Shown: one piece after another, positions 1 to 7,707 of the stretch
Layout of the letters: each line of letters opens with the position of its first letter
Numbering within the stretch: the stretch's first letter is position 1
From: CAZSVE01 sp964610175
Lineage (GTDB): Bacteria; Pseudomonadota; Gammaproteobacteria; HK1
Assembly (NCBI GenBank): GCA_964610175.1
Contig: CAZSVE010000075.1
Location: 1-15,903, forward strand
DNA: 15,903 nt
Direction of reading: 5' to 3'
The notes under the pieces: generated by a model
What the model was told of the DNA's origin: nothing
The model's input: the letters and a program-made list of their open reading frames with translations, nothing else
Database searches by the model: none
Program-made: the position numbers and the translations under genes

Positions 1-1
1 G

Positions 2-190
2 GGGATGATTACCCATGCCAGGGAGGAGGGACTCGAGGAAGGCATGAAGTTGGGACTCGAGGAAGGTGCCCATAGAAAGGCGCTGGATATCGCCCGCGTG
101 CTGAAGCAGGAGGGTTGGCCACTTGCTCGGATCGCCGAGGTTGCGGGTGTGCCCCTGTCCGAGCTGGAAGGGCTGTGGGAGCGTACCTGA
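2..190 (+). CDS. C-terminal tail of an Rpn-family PD-(D/E)XK nuclease / transposase-like protein (5' end outside window)
   Basis: About 62 residues remain, ending in TGA at 188-190. They contain the glutamate/glycine-rich repeats (EEGLEEG, LGLEEG) and the helical ending with ARVLKQEG, IAEVAGVP and LSEL that typify the C-terminus of Rpn (recombination-promoting nuclease, PF12784-type) proteins, where a degenerate repeated helix precedes a short helix-turn-helix-like segment. The catalytic PD-(D/E)XK domain would lie upstream, outside the window, so activity cannot be judged. It faces the lipoprotein gene tail to tail, with about 42 bp between the two stops. The family assignment rests on the characteristic tail only. 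The ATG at position 5 is an internal methionine, not a supported start. Confidence 0.7.
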   Translation, partial: GMITHAREEGLEEGMKLGLEEGAHRKALDIARVLKQEGWPLARIAEVAGVPLSELEGLWERT

Positions 191-221
191 AAGGTTTTGG
201 CTGCCGCAAGGACTGGATCTG

Positions 222-236
222 GCGAAGCTTCGCTAG
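222..236 (-). repeat. Palindromic repeat copy 1 (CTAGCGAAGCTTCGC)
   Basis: The 12-bp perfect palindrome GCGAAGCTTCGC, with a CTAG extension, recurs at 5018-5032 (same orientation) and 6215-6229 (opposite). This copy overlaps the TAG stop of the lipoprotein gene at 233-235. It is a REP-like element, possibly inserted at the gene's 3' end. It could form a short hairpin but lacks the T-run of an intrinsic terminator. Confidence 0.75.
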
Positions 237-3200
237 TACTTTGCCGCTCCCACATAGCGCGTGTTGTAACGGGCGTGCAGGGTATCGCGGCGCTTGGAGG
301 GTTTTCCGCTTCCTGGGAGTGGTGCCACGGTTTCTCCATCCTTGGTGTATAGATCCCTGTCCTTGGTCCAGCCGTGGGTCTCCAGCACCAGATAGCGCCG
401 CCAGCCCGGGGGAGGGCGCTCGCGGGGGGCGTTGAATTCCACGTGTATTTCTTCACCGGCGCCGAAAATGGCGATGGCGTCATCGACTTCCATGAGCAAT
501 TCATCCACAGGGCCGTATTCCGTGTAGAAGCCGGCCATGGGTCTTGTGTCCCAGAAAGGACGGCGCTGGTCGTAGTCGAAGTCGGGGTATCGCTGGGGAC
601 CCTCGATGCGTTTCGGGAAGCCCACCGTGGATAACCGGGCTTTCGCCAGTGGTAACCGATGTCCGTGTATCCTGGGTGGCGTTTCCGGGAATGCGACGGC
701 GATGCGGTCCCAGTAGATCTCCTGGTTGGTGCGCACCCTGAGGGTGGAGGTGCCCGGCGGCAGCCCTCGCAGTGGCACGGACATTGTTCTGGGCATGCCC
801 GCCGGGTAACCGAATCGGGTGAGCACGGTATGCCAGGCGCCGTCGGACCCTTGGGCCTCCACGGTGGGCGCCTCCCATGCCGCGCCGGCCTGCCATGCGG
901 CGAAGGTGGTCTGGGAATAGGGGTATTCCACCCAGCCGTCCATGATCAGGATTGGGGTATTTGTCGGGGCCGAGGTGTCGGCACCCATGGCCGCTTCGTC
1001 GATGGTTGCTCGGCCGGTGGCGATATTTCGCTCGTCACCGCGAGGGGGTAGGGTGCCCGTTGTTGGGTTTTGGTCGCCATCGATATTCTTTGGAAACTCC
1101 AGGGTGACCACATGCTCCTCGGCCAGTCGTCCGATAAAGCGCCGATCCGACGCGCCCGGTGGCGCGGCGCGGCCATCGGCGCTGACCACGAGTGAGGTAA
1201 TGGTTTCTCCCCGCTCATTGACGGCCCTTTCGGGCAGGAGTTCGCGGCGGTAGAAGATCGTGGCTCCCGTGGGTTGCGGTCCCTGGATGGCCATGCGTTC
1301 ATCGAGGACCATTTTCCAACCCGGGGGCAGGTCGTAGGCGGCAAGTCCCACGGCGTCCAGGTAGCCGGATTCTTCCATGGGTTCGGTGAGCTTGAATGCA
1401 TAGCGGCCCTCTTTGGGTTGCACGCCTTGGGGCAGCAAGAGGTTTTCCCAGGGCCTTGGCGTACCGTATTGGCCGGGGGGGCCCAGGGCATAACCGATCC
1501 CCCCGACGCCGAGGAAATCGGTGACGAAACGATACTTTTGCCCATCCCAGGCGAATAGCACCGGACAACTGGAGAGTTGCCGTTGGGTTTCGGTGATGCG
1601 ATGGATCCGTCCGGCTTCCAGATCGATCTCGCTTTGGAAGACCCCGTCGGACCAGTCGATGGCGACGAAATCCAGATGTGACGCGCCGCCAAGGCCGATG
1701 GGGACCGGTTGCAGGCTTTGACCTGGTCCGGAATGGTCTCGGAAGTTTTCCACGATGGTCCAGTGTGCGCCACGGCGGACGGTGATCCGCGTACCGATGC
1801 CGGATGCGTTGGAGCGCATGGATTTTCCGGTGTCTTCCATGCCGCTGAACGCCAGGGCCAGGAATTCATGGCGCCCGGGGCCCGCGGGCCAATGCATCGG
1901 ATGGATGTCCTCGTCGATTCCCTCATCGGTCCCCCCCACCAATCCCGCCAGTCCATGTCCGGCGTGGTGTCTTTGCAGGAGGGGAGCCAACCCCAATAGC
2001 CTTTTCCCCGGCGGTGCCAGGGTCGTAAATAGTGCTGTAGCCATGGGTTCGCCCATGGATGTCCCTTTCGCCTTGGGAGCGTGTTCCAGCACCCGGAGCG
2101 CCGACCATCCCGCCTGGGAGCCGATCAACAGTTCCAATGTCCCATCTCCGTCCACGTCGGATATGGCCATCCGCGCCCAGGGAGAGCCCGGTGGTATCAC
2201 GGAGGTTTTCCGGCCAGCGACCCGATGGGTGGTCGCGTTGGTGTCTGGACCGGCTTCTGAATCGACGTCTGAATTATCACCCGGACCGGCGCTCGGATTG
2301 GTACCTGAATCGGCGTCCGAGTCGCTGGTGCCTGAATCTGCGTCGGAATCGCTGGCGTGGCGCGAGGATGCTGGATTGGTTTCCGGTGCATAGGGCAATG
2401 GCTCGGACACGAACATCTCTCGATCGTTTCGGGACCAGCGCAGCAGCACGCCGTCGGGGGTAACGGTGTAGATTTCGGGGGATCCATCGCTGTCTACGTC
2501 GCCCACCATGGCCGACAATGCCGGAGTGGCCTCGAAGGCGCTGAAATCCACGGAGGAATGGTAGCTCCACAGGCGATCATTGATGTACACCCGGTGCGGA
2601 GGAACCCGGTTGAGGACGATGATATCGGCGTCCCGGTCCCGATCCAGGTCCGTCGGGATCACGGCGAATGATCCCCGATTTCCCGCCCCCCTATCTTGCG
2701 GGCTGTTGGCTTGGTCCAGGCCGCCGGGGCGAAAGGTTCCATCGAGGTTGTTGTGAAGCAATGCATCGGGGCCGTTGGCGTTTACCAGGAAGAGATCGAG
2801 ATCACCGTCATGATCGGCGTCGAAGAAGGCACCATCCACGGTGTCGAAGGTCCCGTTTCCCGTGCCGCTTTGCCGCGTTACATCGACCCAGTTACCGTTT
2901 CCGTCATTTCGCCATAGCTGGTTTTGTCCCTGCCGGAGAAGATAGACATCCAGGTGTCCGTCATTGTCGAAATCTCCCCAAAGCGCCCCGTTGACCTCGG
3001 GGACGCGGGTCAAGGGAGTATCGTTTCGTGGCGTGAATTTGCCTTCCGGGGTGCCCGTCAACAGGAGATTGTGTTGCACTTTCTCGGCCGTGGACAGCCC
3101 GGCCACGAATAGATCGGGTAGCCCGTTGGACTCGAGATCCATCACCGTGATGCTCACGGGTGCGTGTTTCGTGGTCCGTCGCGACAAGTGTCGGGAGGGT

Positions 3201-4117
3201 GTCAACGAGAATCCCGCATCGGTCAGCGGCGCGGGGTCTCCGAACACGGGTCCCGGCGGGCGGGGGATGGGTTTTTGCGGGGCCACGACGCCCGTCGCAA
3301 CCCCCGCGGCCAGGGCCTCGGCCTTGGGGCCCATGCGGGTGTACTTGAATTCCGCCAGCCGGGCGCGCGGGTTGGTGGCGAGCCGTTGGTATTGGGCAAT
3401 GAACCCACGGGCCTCTTCGCGGCGCCGCAGTCGTTGCAGGGCCTGAAACGCCCCGTAGGCGGCACTGCGCAGATACGGGTCGAGCGCCAGGGCCCTTTGG
3501 TACTCGGCAAGGGCCTTTTCCGGCTGGGATTGTTGCGCGAGGCACTGTCCCAGGTAATAGGCGGCGTAGGGGTCCTTGGGGTCCGCCTCGGCCACTTCGG
3601 CGAAGTGCCCCATGGCATCGCGTGGCGAGGATAAATAGAGGCGCAACAGCCCGGCGACGTAATGGGCGCGCGGATGCCCGGGGTCGACGGTGAGCACCTC
3701 GTCCACAAGGGCGAGCGCCGCCTTTTCATCTCCCTGTCGCTGCCGGTTCAGGGTGGCGATGGCGAGGTTCAGTTTTGCCGCCAGCCAGTCGGGGTGCTCG
3801 GCGACGAGGGCGGCGAAGGCCTCCACCGCCGCGCCGTACTCGAAGCGGCCCATGAGTCCTACGCCGCGATTGTTGGCCCGGATCGCCTGGGGATCGAGCT
3901 GGACGGCTTGCCCATTGCTTCGCCCATTACTTGTCGATCCACGAGCAGTTGGTGTCTGTACTGTCGATGGTCCCTGAATCGTTGCAGGTTTTCCATTTTG
4001 GAGTCGATCTCCACGATCGGGGACGGCATCGCCGAGTGTTGCATCGCCGGCCGAGCCCTCGCATCCGAGGGAAGAAAACAACAGTAATCCAATCAGGCAC
4101 CATCTTCTGCCGAGCAT
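233..4117 (-). CDS. Large putative lipoprotein with TPR, FG-GAP/VCBS repeats and ASPIC/UnbV-like region (CRTAC1-like)
   Basis: This 1294-residue protein is probably exported. Its N-terminus has basic residues, a hydrophobic stretch and a Cys at residue 19 in SSLGC, an imperfect lipobox that suggests a lipoprotein. Residues ~80-250 form tetratricopeptide repeats (for example FEYGAAVEAFAALVAEHP). From ~320 onward there are several calcium-loop FG-GAP/VCBS motifs: DLESNGLPD, DFDNDGHLD, DADHDGDLD, DVDSDGSPE and DVDGDGTLE. Residues ~595-640 are a Ser/Asp-rich linker of 9-residue repeats. An ASPIC/UnbV-like stretch follows, with FRDHSGPGQ, IGLGG and IDWSDG. The C-terminal ~400 residues are unrecognised. 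Such proteins are thought to form beta-propellers for surface binding, but the ligand is unknown. The start at 4117 is supported by GGAGG eight bases upstream. The stop codon lies inside a palindromic repeat. Confidence 0.85.
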   Translation of the reverse strand: MLGRRWCLIGLLLFSSLGCEGSAGDATLGDAVPDRGDRLQNGKPATIQGPSTVQTPTARGSTSNGRSNGQAVQLDPQAIRANNRGVGLMGRFEYGAAVEAFAALVAEHPDWLAAKLNLAIATLNRQRQGDEKAALALVDEVLTVDPGHPRAHYVAGLLRLYLSSPRDAMGHFAEVAEADPKDPYAAYYLGQCLAQQSQPEKALAEYQRALALDPYLRSAAYGAFQALQRLRRREEARGFIAQYQRLATNPRARLAEFKYTRMGPKAEALAAGVATGVVAPQKPIPRPPGPVFGDPAPLTDAGFSLTPSRHLSRRTTKHAPVSITVMDLESNGLPDLFVAGLSTAEKVQHNLLLTGTPEGKFTPRNDTPLTRVPEVNGALWGDFDNDGHLDVYLLRQGQNQLWRNDGNGNWVDVTRQSGTGNGTFDTVDGAFFDADHDGDLDLFLVNANGPDALLHNNLDGTFRPGGLDQANSPQDRGAGNRGSFAVIPTDLDRDRDADIIVLNRVPPHRVYINDRLWSYHSSVDFSAFEATPALSAMVGDVDSDGSPEIYTVTPDGVLLRWSRNDREMFVSEPLPYAPETNPASSRHASDSDADSGTSDSDADSGTNPSAGPGDNSDVDSEAGPDTNATTHRVAGRKTSVIPPGSPWARMAISDVDGDGTLELLIGSQAGWSALRVLEHAPKAKGTSMGEPMATALFTTLAPPGKRLLGLAPLLQRHHAGHGLAGLVGGTDEGIDEDIHPMHWPAGPGRHEFLALAFSGMEDTGKSMRSNASGIGTRITVRRGAHWTIVENFRDHSGPGQSLQPVPIGLGGASHLDFVAIDWSDGVFQSEIDLEAGRIHRITETQRQLSSCPVLFAWDGQKYRFVTDFLGVGGIGYALGPPGQYGTPRPWENLLLPQGVQPKEGRYAFKLTEPMEESGYLDAVGLAAYDLPPGWKMVLDERMAIQGPQPTGATIFYRRELLPERAVNERGETITSLVVSADGRAAPPGASDRRFIGRLAEEHVVTLEFPKNIDGDQNPTTGTLPPRGDERNIATGRATIDEAAMGADTSAPTNTPILIMDGWVEYPYSQTTFAAWQAGAAWEAPTVEAQGSDGAWHTVLTRFGYPAGMPRTMSVPLRGLPPGTSTLRVRTNQEIYWDRIAVAFPETPPRIHGHRLPLAKARLSTVGFPKRIEGPQRYPDFDYDQRRPFWDTRPMAGFYTEYGPVDELLMEVDDAIAIFGAGEEIHVEFNAPRERPPPGWRRYLVLETHGWTKDRDLYTKDGETVAPLPGSGKPSKRRDTLHARYNTRYVGAAKY
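2300..2353 (-). repeat. Two 27-bp imperfect tandem repeats encoding the Ser/Asp linker of the lipoprotein
   Basis: Units at 2300-2326 and 2327-2353 differ at a few positions. They encode the nine-residue unit SDSDADSGT on the minus strand. Looser derivatives (DNSDVDSEAGPD) continue towards 2250. Slippage within this tract would change linker length without a frameshift. It joins the beta-propeller-like repeats before and after it. Confidence 0.75.
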
Positions 4118-4169
4118 GGCAATCGCCTCCGCTTGTTATTTACTCCTGCTGTCCTGTGGTGTGTCTTTA

Positions 4170-4784
4170 TTATCTGGCGATAATACAGGATGCACGCCAC
4201 GCGTTATTTTCCACTTCCTCGAACATGTCCGATTGATAGATTTCGATTTTATAATTTGTCGATAATTTCTTGACGTTTTCGAAAACCGAATTTTCTCGAT
4301 CCTCGACTTTTTCTCTTGCCGATTTCCTGTTTCCACTTACCGCGGATTGATAAAAAGCAAATGCCCCGAATTGCAGGGAAGACTCTTGAGGATTTCTGCG
4401 AAGAAATTCCCGAATCCTCGTAATATCTTTCTCATACCGATCAGTGGAATATGTTTGATTTTTTGTTTCGATAACTGCCCGAGGTTTACCATTTCCCCAC
4501 CATAGAAGGATATCGATTTTCCCTTTCTCTCTTATATCCCGATGTCATCGACCCCTTCCCCTTGCTCCGGCGGCGTCCAGAACGTCTCTTGAACCATTTT
4601 CCAATGTTATATATTTTACGCCTTCCAATTCGAAGATATTCTTCGCCACCATCGTAGTGATCGAATATTCCGGAGCCCTCCATAACCAATCACCTCCGCT
4701 CCACTCCTCATATTGGCGTTGAGCCTCTCCAAAGCCTTTTGAAATAGCATTTGCAATTGTCGGTATCGAGATTGCTTTCGACAT
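4170..4784 (-). pseudogene. PD-(D/E)XK-like nuclease gene interrupted by an in-frame TGA
   Basis: Reading minus-strand from ATG at 4784 gives 79 codons, a TGA at 4547-4545, then 124 open codons in the same frame to TAA at 4172-4170, about 204 codons in all. Residues just after the stop read HRDIREKGKIDILLWW, then AVIETKNQ. The Asp (~91), Glu (~106) and Lys (~108) fit a PD-(D/E)XK nuclease core, as in restriction-type or Rpn-like enzymes. The later part (YEKDITRIREFL, FGAFAFYQSA, SDMFEEVEN) reads as a normal soluble protein. A single nonsense substitution at codon 80, perhaps originally Arg, explains the break. TGA is a normal stop elsewhere here, so recoding is unlikely. An in-frame TTG at 4826 could extend the start, but the ATG has GAGG about 11 bases upstream. 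The region is more AT-rich than its neighbours, suggesting transfer. Confidence 0.7.
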
Positions 4785-4826
4785 GATGATGTACCTCGAA
4801 AATTTGTCTTTCGATAACGCACCCAA

Positions 4827-5057
4827 TGAATGAGGGTATCGGATCGAGTGGGTGGAACGAGTGCTATCGTGTCAGGATGAATCCCGAATTCATTCCCAAT
4901 GTTCCGGGATGGAAACGGTGATTTTGTTTATTTCCTGCTCAGCTTCGCAGATGCATCGGGTCTTACAAAAGGATAGTTTTGCTTTGACTCGGGCGAATCG
5001 TGCCTTGCCGGTTCGAGGCGAAGCTTCGCTAGGGTTTCGATTACGGAGAAATCATCC
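4827..5057. other. Intergenic region between the nuclease remnant and the toxin-antitoxin pair
   Basis: The genes on either side diverge, so promoters for both should lie here. I could not identify a confident -35/-10 pair. A TTGACT at 4984-4989 lacks a good partner. The region carries palindromic repeat copy 2 at 5018-5032, about 25 bp before the antitoxin start. No gene is supported. Confidence 0.5.
5018..5032 (-). repeat. Palindromic repeat copy 2 (CTAGCGAAGCTTCGC)
   Basis: Same core as at 222-236 and 6215-6229. The similarity to the 6215 copy extends outward on one side: both carry TTCGAACCGG-like sequence next to the core when read in matching orientation. It lies just upstream of the antitoxin ribosome-binding site. 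Confidence 0.75.
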
Positions 5058-5282
5058 ATGCTTAGTGTTGCATTGAAATCAGAACTGAGCAAACTGCCCC
5101 TGGAGGATAAGCTCGAGGTTTTCGAGGTTATTCGTGGCAGTGTCATACCACCCGCCGAGCGCGGCTTTCCCGAGCTTTCGGACCAACAAATGCAAGAACT
5201 GCTACGGCGTGTCGAGCGCGCCGCGTCGAACCCGGGCGCGGGCCGTTCATGGGCCGAGGTCAAGAAAGGCCTCCCGGATTGA
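5058..5282 (+). CDS. Addiction-module antitoxin of a ParE/RelE-type pair
   Basis: This 74-residue protein has the short helical layout of 'addiction module component' antitoxins: LSKLPLEDKLEVFEVIRGS at the start, a central ELSDQQMQELLRRVE, and a C-terminal NPGAGRSWAEVKKGL, where W and K residues commonly mark the toxin-binding tail. GGAG lies about ten bases before the ATG. Its TGA overlaps the ATG of the toxin gene by one base (TGATG), so the two are translationally coupled. The role inferred from the family is to bind and neutralise the partner toxin and probably repress the operon. It appears full length. Confidence 0.8.
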   Translation: MLSVALKSELSKLPLEDKLEVFEVIRGSVIPPAERGFPELSDQQMQELLRRVERAASNPGAGRSWAEVKKGLPD

Positions 5283-5500
5283 TGCCAGGCTTCGATTCGA
5301 TCATCACGGACGAAGCGGCGTCGGATATCGCGGGTGCGCGACAGTGGTATCAAAAGAAAGCCGGGCTGGGCACCGCCTTCGTCGATCGAATCGAAAAGCG
5401 GCTAAAATTCATCGAAGCGCATCCCATGGCCCTATCCTTTTGTTATGCCAATGAAAAAAAACCGAAGAAACCCCATGAAACAGGACGCATTCGGGTGTAA
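5282..5500 (+). pseudogene. ParE/RelE-family toxin, C-terminally truncated
   Basis: The first ~58 residues match the ParE/RelE fold: SIITDEAASDIAGARQWYQ, then GLGTAFVDRIEKRLKFIEAHP. Family members run to about 95-100 residues and end in strands around an 'RRFPY..Y' segment. Here the similarity stops after LSFCYANEKK, and the last residues (KPKKPHETGRIRV) do not fit. The break lies next to a run of eight A residues after 5453, where slippage could have occurred, but neither other frame restores the expected ending. The toxin is probably inactive, leaving an orphan antitoxin. A diverged but complete short toxin is less likely. Confidence 0.65.
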
Positions 5501-5800
5501 AACCGTATTTTGTAGAGTCATTGCTTCTCTACCACTTATCCACTAGACTACGATCCGCTGGTGGGATAGCGGTCTATTTTCGTTGTCGATTCCATGATGA
5601 ACTCCACTCCCTCGCCGACTCCCATCCTTACCCAGCGGGCACATTGGTTCTACCTACCTCTTGTACCTACCTTGATGGATCGAAGGAATCTTCGGTTTCG
5701 GTTGCATCAGCGTGATGAACATAGAATGCAAGTCGAACGTCGGCAATATCATGCGCCAAGACATCATGTGCCCGGGATTTCCCTTACGATGCCCTTGCGT

Positions 5801-5894
5801 TTAAAGTATCGGGAAAACAAAAATCCCGAGAGAACCGCTGGGTACGCCAAGACCCACCCCGTTTCAGCCTTGGCGCGAAGCGCTAACATGTTCT
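5801..5894 (+). repeat. Dispersed ~95-bp repeat, copy 1
   Basis: It begins with AAGTATCGGGAAAAC and ends with CTTGGCGCGAAGCGCTAACATGTTC. The same architecture recurs at 5971-6062 and 12511-12606. The last ~30 bases are best conserved and include the partial palindrome GCGCGAAGCGC. This copy is intergenic. Confidence 0.8.
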
Positions 5895-5970
5895 TCTCAG
5901 TCCCCCAAGTATGATCGAGTCGATCGAGAATTGATTGGCTTGACGTTTCCCTGGCCAAGGCATTGGATTT

Positions 5971-6062
5971 AGGTATCGAAAAAAACAAAGACCTCGAGAG
6001 AACCAGTGCGCGCGCATGGACCTACCCCGCTTCGGTCTTGGCGCGAAGCGCCAGCATGTTCG
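5971..6062 (+). repeat. Dispersed ~95-bp repeat, copy 2
   Basis: It begins AGGTATCGAAAAAAAC and ends CTTGGCGCGAAGCGCCAGCATGTTC, matching copies 1 and 3 in order and spacing. The bases before it (GGCATTGGATTT) match those before copy 3 (GGCATTGGGCTA), so the similarity continues into the end of the aspartic protease coding sequence. Confidence 0.75.
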
Positions 6063-6210
6063 GAAAGTGATCTTTTGCGGTCTTTCCGCACTCGGGTTCA
6101 TGATTTGCGGGACGAGTAGTAGCATGGGTATGGCAGTCACGCGTGGAATGGTTTCATATCCACGGGATCGACGTGGTGTTGCCGAAGTCGGTGCTGTGTA
6201 TTCGAATCGT

Positions 6211-6237
6211 GGTTCTAGCGAAGCTTCGCTTCGAACC
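6211..6237 (+). repeat. Palindromic repeat copy 3 with extended arms
   Basis: The core CTAGCGAAGCTTCGC (6215-6229) is flanked by GGTTC on the left and GAACC on the right, giving a longer interrupted inverted repeat that could fold into a hairpin. The core matches copies at 222-236 and 5018-5032. It lies about 100 bp upstream of nqrA. Confidence 0.7.
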
Positions 6238-6333
6238 GGTATGATTTGGCACTGGTGGAGCAAAATTGGCGTTTCGTGAGATTCGGCTCATTTGCGAAGA
6301 TGAGTGGGAAATAAACAAACTAGGGTTCGCCAA

Positions 6334-7707
6334 ATGCAGTTCAAGATCAAAAGAGGATTGGATCTGCCCATAACAGGGGTTCCCCGACAGACGATAGATG
6401 ACGGGCCACCGATCAAGTCGGTTGCTCTGTTGGGGAAGGAGCAGATCGGATTGAAACCCACCATGTTGGTGCAAGAGGGAGATCGTGTCTCCCTTGGCCA
6501 ACCTGTTTTTAGAGATAAACGTCAACCAGAGGTGCAATATACCGCGCCGGGATGTGGCGTCGTGAGTGCCATTCATCGGGGCGAGAGGCGGGTTTTTCAA
6601 TCGGTGGCAATCACCTTGGATGGCGAGAACGAAGAGATCTTCGATAGCTATTATCGCGATACCTTATCGCTGTTGAGTAAAGATCGGATCAAAGGGAACC
6701 TGCTCGCATCGGGGCTGTGGACTGCTTTTCGTACCCGGCCTTACAGCAAGGTGCCGTCCCCCGATTCATTGCCCCATTCCATCTTTGTAACCGCCATGGA
6801 TAGCAATCCGCTGGCCGCCAGCGCGGATGTGGTCATCGATGCATATTCGGGGGATTTCAGGGATGGGATCAGCGTGCTGTCCGGGTTGGCGAAAAATAAG
6901 GTATTCGTTTGCAGATACCCTCGCTCGGGCGCCTCCGAATCGAATAGTCTCTCCAAGGGGGGCGGTGATGACAAGGTCGTGGTGGCCGAGTTCACCGGAC
7001 CCCACCCCGCCGGGCTGCCGGGTACCCATATTCACTTCCTGGATCCTGTCTCCACGCAGAAGACGGTATGGCATATCGGTTATCAGGATGTCATCGCCAT
7101 CGGTAAGTTGTTTACTTCCGGGCATATCTGGGTGGAGCGGATAATTGCATTGTCGGGTCCGATGGTGCGAAATCCCCGCCTGATCCGCACACGGTTGGGC
7201 GCGAGTGTTGAAGATTCGATTGCCGATGAAATCAAACCTGGCGAAGAAGTACGACCCATTTCGGGCTCCGTTCTCTCGGGCCACAAGGCGGTGGGATGGT
7301 CAGGCTATTTGGGGAGATATCACACCCAAATATCCGTCATTTCCGAGGAATACGAGCGCCATTTCCTGGATTGGATTCACCCGGGTCTGAATCGCCACTC
7401 CCACCACAACGTGTTTTTATCGAGTCTGTTACGCCGTAAAAGCAAATTCCCCTTGACCACATCGACGCACGGGAGCCCTCGGGCCATGGTTCCCGTTGGT
7501 TCCTTTTCCAAGGTCGTGCCACTCGATATCCTCCCTACCATCCTGCTCCGTTCCCTGATTGTCGGGGATACCGACAAGGCCCAGCAGATGGGGTGCCTGG
7601 AGCTGGATGAGGAAGACCTGGCGCTTTGTAGTTATGTTTGCCCCAGTAAATACGAGTACGGGACGGCACTGCGGGCGGCGTTGACCCATATCGAGAGGGA
7701 AGGTTGA
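6334..7707 (+). CDS. nqrA: NqrA, subunit A of Na+-translocating NADH:quinone reductase
   Basis: NqrA is the peripheral subunit of the six-subunit Na+-pumping NADH:quinone reductase of the inner membrane, implicated in quinone binding. The N-terminus (MQFKIKRGLDLPITG, then KSVALLGKEQIG, PTMLVQEGDRVSLGQP and YTAPGCGVVSAIHRGE) follows the family closely. The length of 457 residues is close to the ~446 of Vibrio NqrA. An in-frame GTG at 6304 would add ten residues, but ATG at 6334 aligns with family starts and has AGGG eight bases upstream. The stop overlaps the nqrB start (TGATG), so the genes are coupled. It is first in the operon, with a long repeat-bearing leader before it. Confidence 0.95.
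   Translation: MQFKIKRGLDLPITGVPRQTIDDGPPIKSVALLGKEQIGLKPTMLVQEGDRVSLGQPVFRDKRQPEVQYTAPGCGVVSAIHRGERRVFQSVAITLDGENEEIFDSYYRDTLSLLSKDRIKGNLLASGLWTAFRTRPYSKVPSPDSLPHSIFVTAMDSNPLAASADVVIDAYSGDFRDGISVLSGLAKNKVFVCRYPRSGASESNSLSKGGGDDKVVVAEFTGPHPAGLPGTHIHFLDPVSTQKTVWHIGYQDVIAIGKLFTSGHIWVERIIALSGPMVRNPRLIRTRLGASVEDSIADEIKPGEEVRPISGSVLSGHKAVGWSGYLGRYHTQISVISEEYERHFLDWIHPGLNRHSHHNVFLSSLLRRKSKFPLTTSTHGSPRAMVPVGSFSKVVPLDILPTILLRSLIVGDTDKAQQMGCLELDEEDLALCSYVCPSKYEYGTALRAALTHIEREG

Larger units (their letters stand above)
5501..6333. other. Long region without a convincing gene, containing repeats
   Basis: About 830 bp separate the broken toxin from nqrA. Open frames are short and none has a clear family signature. 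It holds two copies of the dispersed repeat (5801-5894 and 5971-6062) and palindromic repeat copy 3 (6211-6237). The nqr promoter should lie here, but no strong candidate was found; TTGACG at 5940-5945 has only a weak -10 partner (TTGGAT at 5963). Just before repeat 2 the reading IGFRYRKKQR resembles the C-terminus of the protease remnant at 12187-12621, so this may be degraded aspartic protease sequence. Confidence 0.5.

Noticed and set aside
946..1956. A 336-codon minus-strand frame inside the lipoprotein gene
   Set aside because: It is an alternative frame of the lipoprotein coding strand with Ser/Pro/Trp-rich low-quality sequence and no family features.
4545..4547. TGA recoded as tryptophan or selenocysteine in the nuclease gene
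   Set aside because: nqrA, nqrD, hicA and the antitoxin all end at TGA in normal positions, and I did not see a SECIS-like hairpin after the codon. A nonsense mutation is simpler.
5594..5914. A possible 106-residue gene between the toxin and nqrA
   Set aside because: Its second half is only the dispersed repeat, it has no ribosome-binding site or domain, and the base composition is not gene-like.
6016..6279. A possible small exported protein with a hydrophobic stretch before nqrA
   Set aside because: It begins within repeat copy 2 and contains the palindromic repeat, and the hydrophobic stretch is short and internal. Coding is not supported.
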